DNA of 64,000 bases from JANQOH01 sp965242575 (lineage in GTDB: Bacteria; Pseudomonadota; Alphaproteobacteria; UBA7887), in the NCBI GenBank assembly GCA_965242575.1, contig OZ251461.1, positions 1,674,001 to 1,738,000 of the forward strand, read 5' to 3'. Each line of letters opens with the position of its first letter. Position 1 is the first letter of the stretch. The notes below the pieces were generated by a model. It was given only the letters and a program-made list of their open reading frames with translations, was not told the DNA's origin and ran no database searches. A program made the translations under genes and the position numbers. Of the stretch, positions 62,401 through 64,000 are shown in pieces.

Positions 62401-63773
62401 GGAGCCAGGTCGTCGACCGGCTGTTGACCACGGCGCGGCAGGTCGACACGGCGAATTGCGACTACGACTCGACCACCGGCGTGTCCGCAAAATGCGGCCA
62501 CGGCGCCCTCGACCTGGGCGCGGCGATGAACCCCGTCGGCTTCACCAGCATGATGCTGCCCGGCTCGGGCGCGGCGCCGGTGCGGGGAACCGCGGTCCGG
62601 CTGCCGCCGGGCGCCAGCGCGCTTCCGATCCCGGAGTTGGCGGACGTCATCGTCTATGACGAGCAGGGATTCCCGTTCCTCTACGACCTGAACGCCGCCT
62701 TCCTCGCCGGCGAGGACTCGGCCTCGGCGAGCCTTCTGGACGGGTTCCTGGAGCCGGCGCGGCGCGAGTGGACGGTCGCGCCGTTGGGCGTGGATGCGGC
62801 GTTCTCCTTCGCCGGGCCGGCCGATCATGGCGTGGGCGCCGGAGCGGCGCGACGCGCGTGGCGGGCGTTCGATCCGGACCCGGGCGCCGCCGGGGAGCCG
62901 CTGCGCGACTACCGCTTCTCGCTCCAGCCGCAGGCGGGGCTGACGGTGACGGTGGGGCAAGGCGCGGGCGCGCCCGGCGCGCGGACCGGCTTCGCCGCGT
63001 CCGTCGACCGCGACCTGTTCGCCGACGGGCTGTCGATGCGCCCGTTCGCGGCGTTCTCCGGCGAAGGGCCGGGGGTGGGGGTGGACTGGCGCCTCGACGG
63101 GCGAACGCGGTTGAGTTTCACCGGTCGGGACGGCCAGAGCCGGTTCGGGGCGCCGCGCGCGCGTCTGGTGTCGGTGGGGGTCGACCGCCGCTTCGCCGGC
63201 GGGCTATCGGTCAAACTGGGCGTGGGGACGCTGCGGGAGCGCGGCGCGCGCCTGGGGATGCGGTCGTCGGGCGGGTTCGGGGCGGCTCCGGCTTCGGTGA
63301 CGAACTTCGTCGACCTGGGCGTTGAGAAGCCGCTTTCGGGCAAGGCGACGGCGTTCGGGAGTTACAGTTTCGGGTCGACGGGGGCGCGCCCCGGCGCTCC
63401 GGGTTCTCTGGTCCGACACTGGGGCGCGTTGCGTTCGGACTCTCTGGCGGTCGGCGTCTCCGCGGCGGGCGTATTCGCTCCGGGGGACCGGCTGACGGCG
63501 ACGGCGTCTGCGCCGTTCCGCCCGCGCGGCCGTGTGGCGATGGTTCTGGCCCCGGCGCGGGAGGTTGCGGACGGCGAGGTGGCGTTCGCGGCGCGGGCGG
63601 TCTCGCTCGCGTCGGCCGGTCGGGAGGTGCGGACGCAGCTCGTCTATGACGCGTGGAGCGGCGACCGCGCGTCGGCGGTGCTGGGCGGCTACGCCCGCTT
63701 CGGGGCGGACGCCGGCGCGCCGGAGGGCGGCCCGGACTGGGGAATCGCCGCGAAGATGCGGCTCGGGTTCTGA
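59442..63773 (+). CDS. PKD-repeat subtilisin autotransporter with lipobox
   Basis: A 1443-residue surface protein. The signal peptide ends in a lipobox-like GVSACGGG (Cys24), then a Gly tract and a Pro/Asp/Ala repeat hinge. Six PKD-like domains follow at ~105-675, each beginning with A(N/D)AG(x)DFT and ending with a conserved DTVTVTV-type strand. The S8 protease domain has Asp744 (AVIDLEE), His772 (DDNHGTIVAG) and Ser965 (TSGTSLSAP). The last ~350 residues are strand-rich and end MRLGF, an aromatic C-terminus typical of an autotransporter beta-barrel. Likely exported and exposed, possibly self-processing. The ribosome binding site is weak. Confidence 0.85.
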   Translation: MRTLFTKTVLLPMAAAIAIGVSACGGGGGGGGQPAPPSSPPPDRGADPAAPAPPPPDPGADPAPPAPPPPDPGADPAPPAPPPPGPAPTSPPSPRNAPPIADAGEDVTTFPTATVRLDGSGSWDPEGETLTYAWQYGGVGSGWESTLSDRSASRPTFTAPWLQVVSGDTRIVRAVWVLTVTDPGGATATDTVTVTIIAHERPTANAGDDFTATEGYVATLDGRGSRTDEGLSMGYEWTQTGGTTTVALSPVPPLQAVFTAPQVTGSAALTFALTVTESDGDSATDSVTVTVQDNAAPTANAGSDFTVLGGYTATLDGSASSDPENGTLTYAWAQTGGTQSVTLTGASTSAPTFTAPQVTGNTALTFTLTVTDPGGQSATDTVTVTVQNNAAPTADAGGDVTTAGDYPVTLDGSASSDPEHGTLTYAWAQTGGSPTVTLDGESTSAPTFTAPQVTANAALTFTLTVTDPGGQSATDSVTVTVKSVNDAPTANAGSDFAVSDGDTATLDGSASSDPENGDLTYAWRQSAGTSSVTLDGESTSAPSFAAPQLSANASLTFELTVTDPGGASATDTVTVTVTADDDAPTANAGDDFTTYEGDMAALDGSAGGVDPGDGPAAFAWAQTGGSPSVMLAGASTATPTFTAPQVAADAELAFTLTVSDATGQSATDSVTVTVGNVRPAGAAVRTPGSGETLEPATAKSAASSWETAEYTASVGLPLINASMGYAARTTGNPGGGGITVAVIDLEEVDTDHRDLAGATVIDTGAEIIDDNHGTIVAGPVSARRDGIGMHGVAYNANIVHMSQGIWDASFRAAFASVAGVSYTHQADVEGVARTWTADPAGSSHIAVISYSHTEVPRVVQDHIADSVRLATGRGRIVVASVGNIGGSEPRGWPARAFADEGIAGFAIAASALNADGTGQAPWANRCGAVKQYCLMAPGTNIYTTQKIPAGANPGVRAYTTTSGTSLSAPYIAGAAAVVWAAFPNKTGSQVVDRLLTTARQVDTANCDYDSTTGVSAKCGHGALDLGAAMNPVGFTSMMLPGSGAAPVRGTAVRLPPGASALPIPELADVIVYDEQGFPFLYDLNAAFLAGEDSASASLLDGFLEPARREWTVAPLGVDAAFSFAGPADHGVGAGAARRAWRAFDPDPGAAGEPLRDYRFSLQPQAGLTVTVGQGAGAPGARTGFAASVDRDLFADGLSMRPFAAFSGEGPGVGVDWRLDGRTRLSFTGRDGQSRFGAPRARLVSVGVDRRFAGGLSVKLGVGTLRERGARLGMRSSGGFGAAPASVTNFVDLGVEKPLSGKATAFGSYSFGSTGARPGAPGSLVRHWGALRSDSLAVGVSAAGVFAPGDRLTATASAPFRPRGRVAMVLAPAREVADGEVAFAARAVSLASAGREVRTQLVYDAWSGDRASAVLGGYARFGADAGAPEGGPDWGIAAKMRLGF

Positions 63774-63844
63774 CGCCGCGTTGCGCCCGGCGGCGCGGCG
63801 CCGCATGATCGCCCCGCGCCCGAAGGCGGGCGGGGAGGGGACTC

Positions 63845-64000
63845 ATGGCGAACGGCACGGCCTTCGACGGGAAACGCTGGACGCGGCTGGGCATTCTCGC
63901 CCTCGCGGTCGGCGCGGCGGCGCTCGCCGCCCTGGGGGCGGCGGCCTGGGGCTACCGGAACGACCGCTGGGACGTCGGTTTCGCGCTGCTGACGATCAGC
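63845..64000 (+). CDS. membrane protein, 5' end only
   Basis: The ATG at 63845 has GGGGAGGGG upstream and the frame is open to the window edge (52 codons). After a short polar start there is a hydrophobic Ala/Leu helix (LGILALAVGAAALAALGAAA) and then WDVGFALLTI. The pattern is reminiscent of the N-terminus of DUF1499 membrane proteins, but too little is present to be sure. Confidence 0.6.
   Translation, partial: MANGTAFDGKRWTRLGILALAVGAAALAALGAAAWGYRNDRWDVGFALLTIS

Overview
High-GC bacterial DNA, most likely from an alphaproteobacterium (inferred from gene content: CoA-binding protein plus metY, dnaE with the usual PHP/PolIIIA layout, and a plasmid-type accessory gene set common in that class). 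The window has three parts.

(1) About 0.2-35.8 kb: accessory, plasmid- or island-like DNA, almost entirely on the minus strand and rich in ATGA/GTGA/TGATG overlaps. It carries replication and partition functions (SSB, Toprim primase-like protein, ParB), a 1517-residue methyltransferase/strawberry-notch helicase, a GHKL ATPase, a MoxR ATPase / DUF3150-like / VWA trio, and a PAPS-reductase-like PP-loop protein. It also carries nucleotide-ligand families (DUF2493 and DprA-like SLOG proteins, DUF4326, NADAR, DUF1643). A likely phage-defence operon reads alkB - R-M C-terminal-like ORF - AAA ATPase - subtilisin-like protease; the last two match the IetAS architecture. Two DUF6765 paralogues are each followed by a membrane-protein gene. 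No relaxase, type IV secretion gene, integrase or replication initiator is visible here. Non-coding structure includes a three-copy ~240 bp repeat block, A/T-tract direct and inverted repeats, and a 184 bp MITE with IS5-like ends and a TTA target duplication.

(2) About 35.9-48.8 kb: a complete type I-D CRISPR-Cas locus on the plus strand. A WYL-domain regulator is divergent, with a 13 bp palindrome in the shared promoter. The operon is cas6 - cas10d (HD nuclease plus zinc ribbon) - csc2/cas7 - csc1/cas5 - cas3' (no HD) - cas4 - cas1 - cas2, followed by a leader and an array of 42 repeats and 41 spacers. Inside cas10d a strong Shine-Dalgarno sequence precedes an in-frame GTG, predicting a separate 152-residue small subunit (Cas11d). 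Some spacers translate to phage-like protein motifs.

(3) About 48.8-64 kb: after a decayed coiled-coil ORF and an AT-rich junction lies a type IIG/Eco57I-like R-M gene truncated before its NPPY motif, then more ordinary chromosomal genes: an ABM monooxygenase, an HNH protein, a CoA-binding protein, O-acetylhomoserine sulfhydrylase (metY), DNA polymerase III alpha (dnaE), a lipoprotein-like PKD/subtilisin autotransporter preceded by six perfect 13 bp tandem repeats, and the start of a membrane protein. Minisatellite-like repeats occur here as well.
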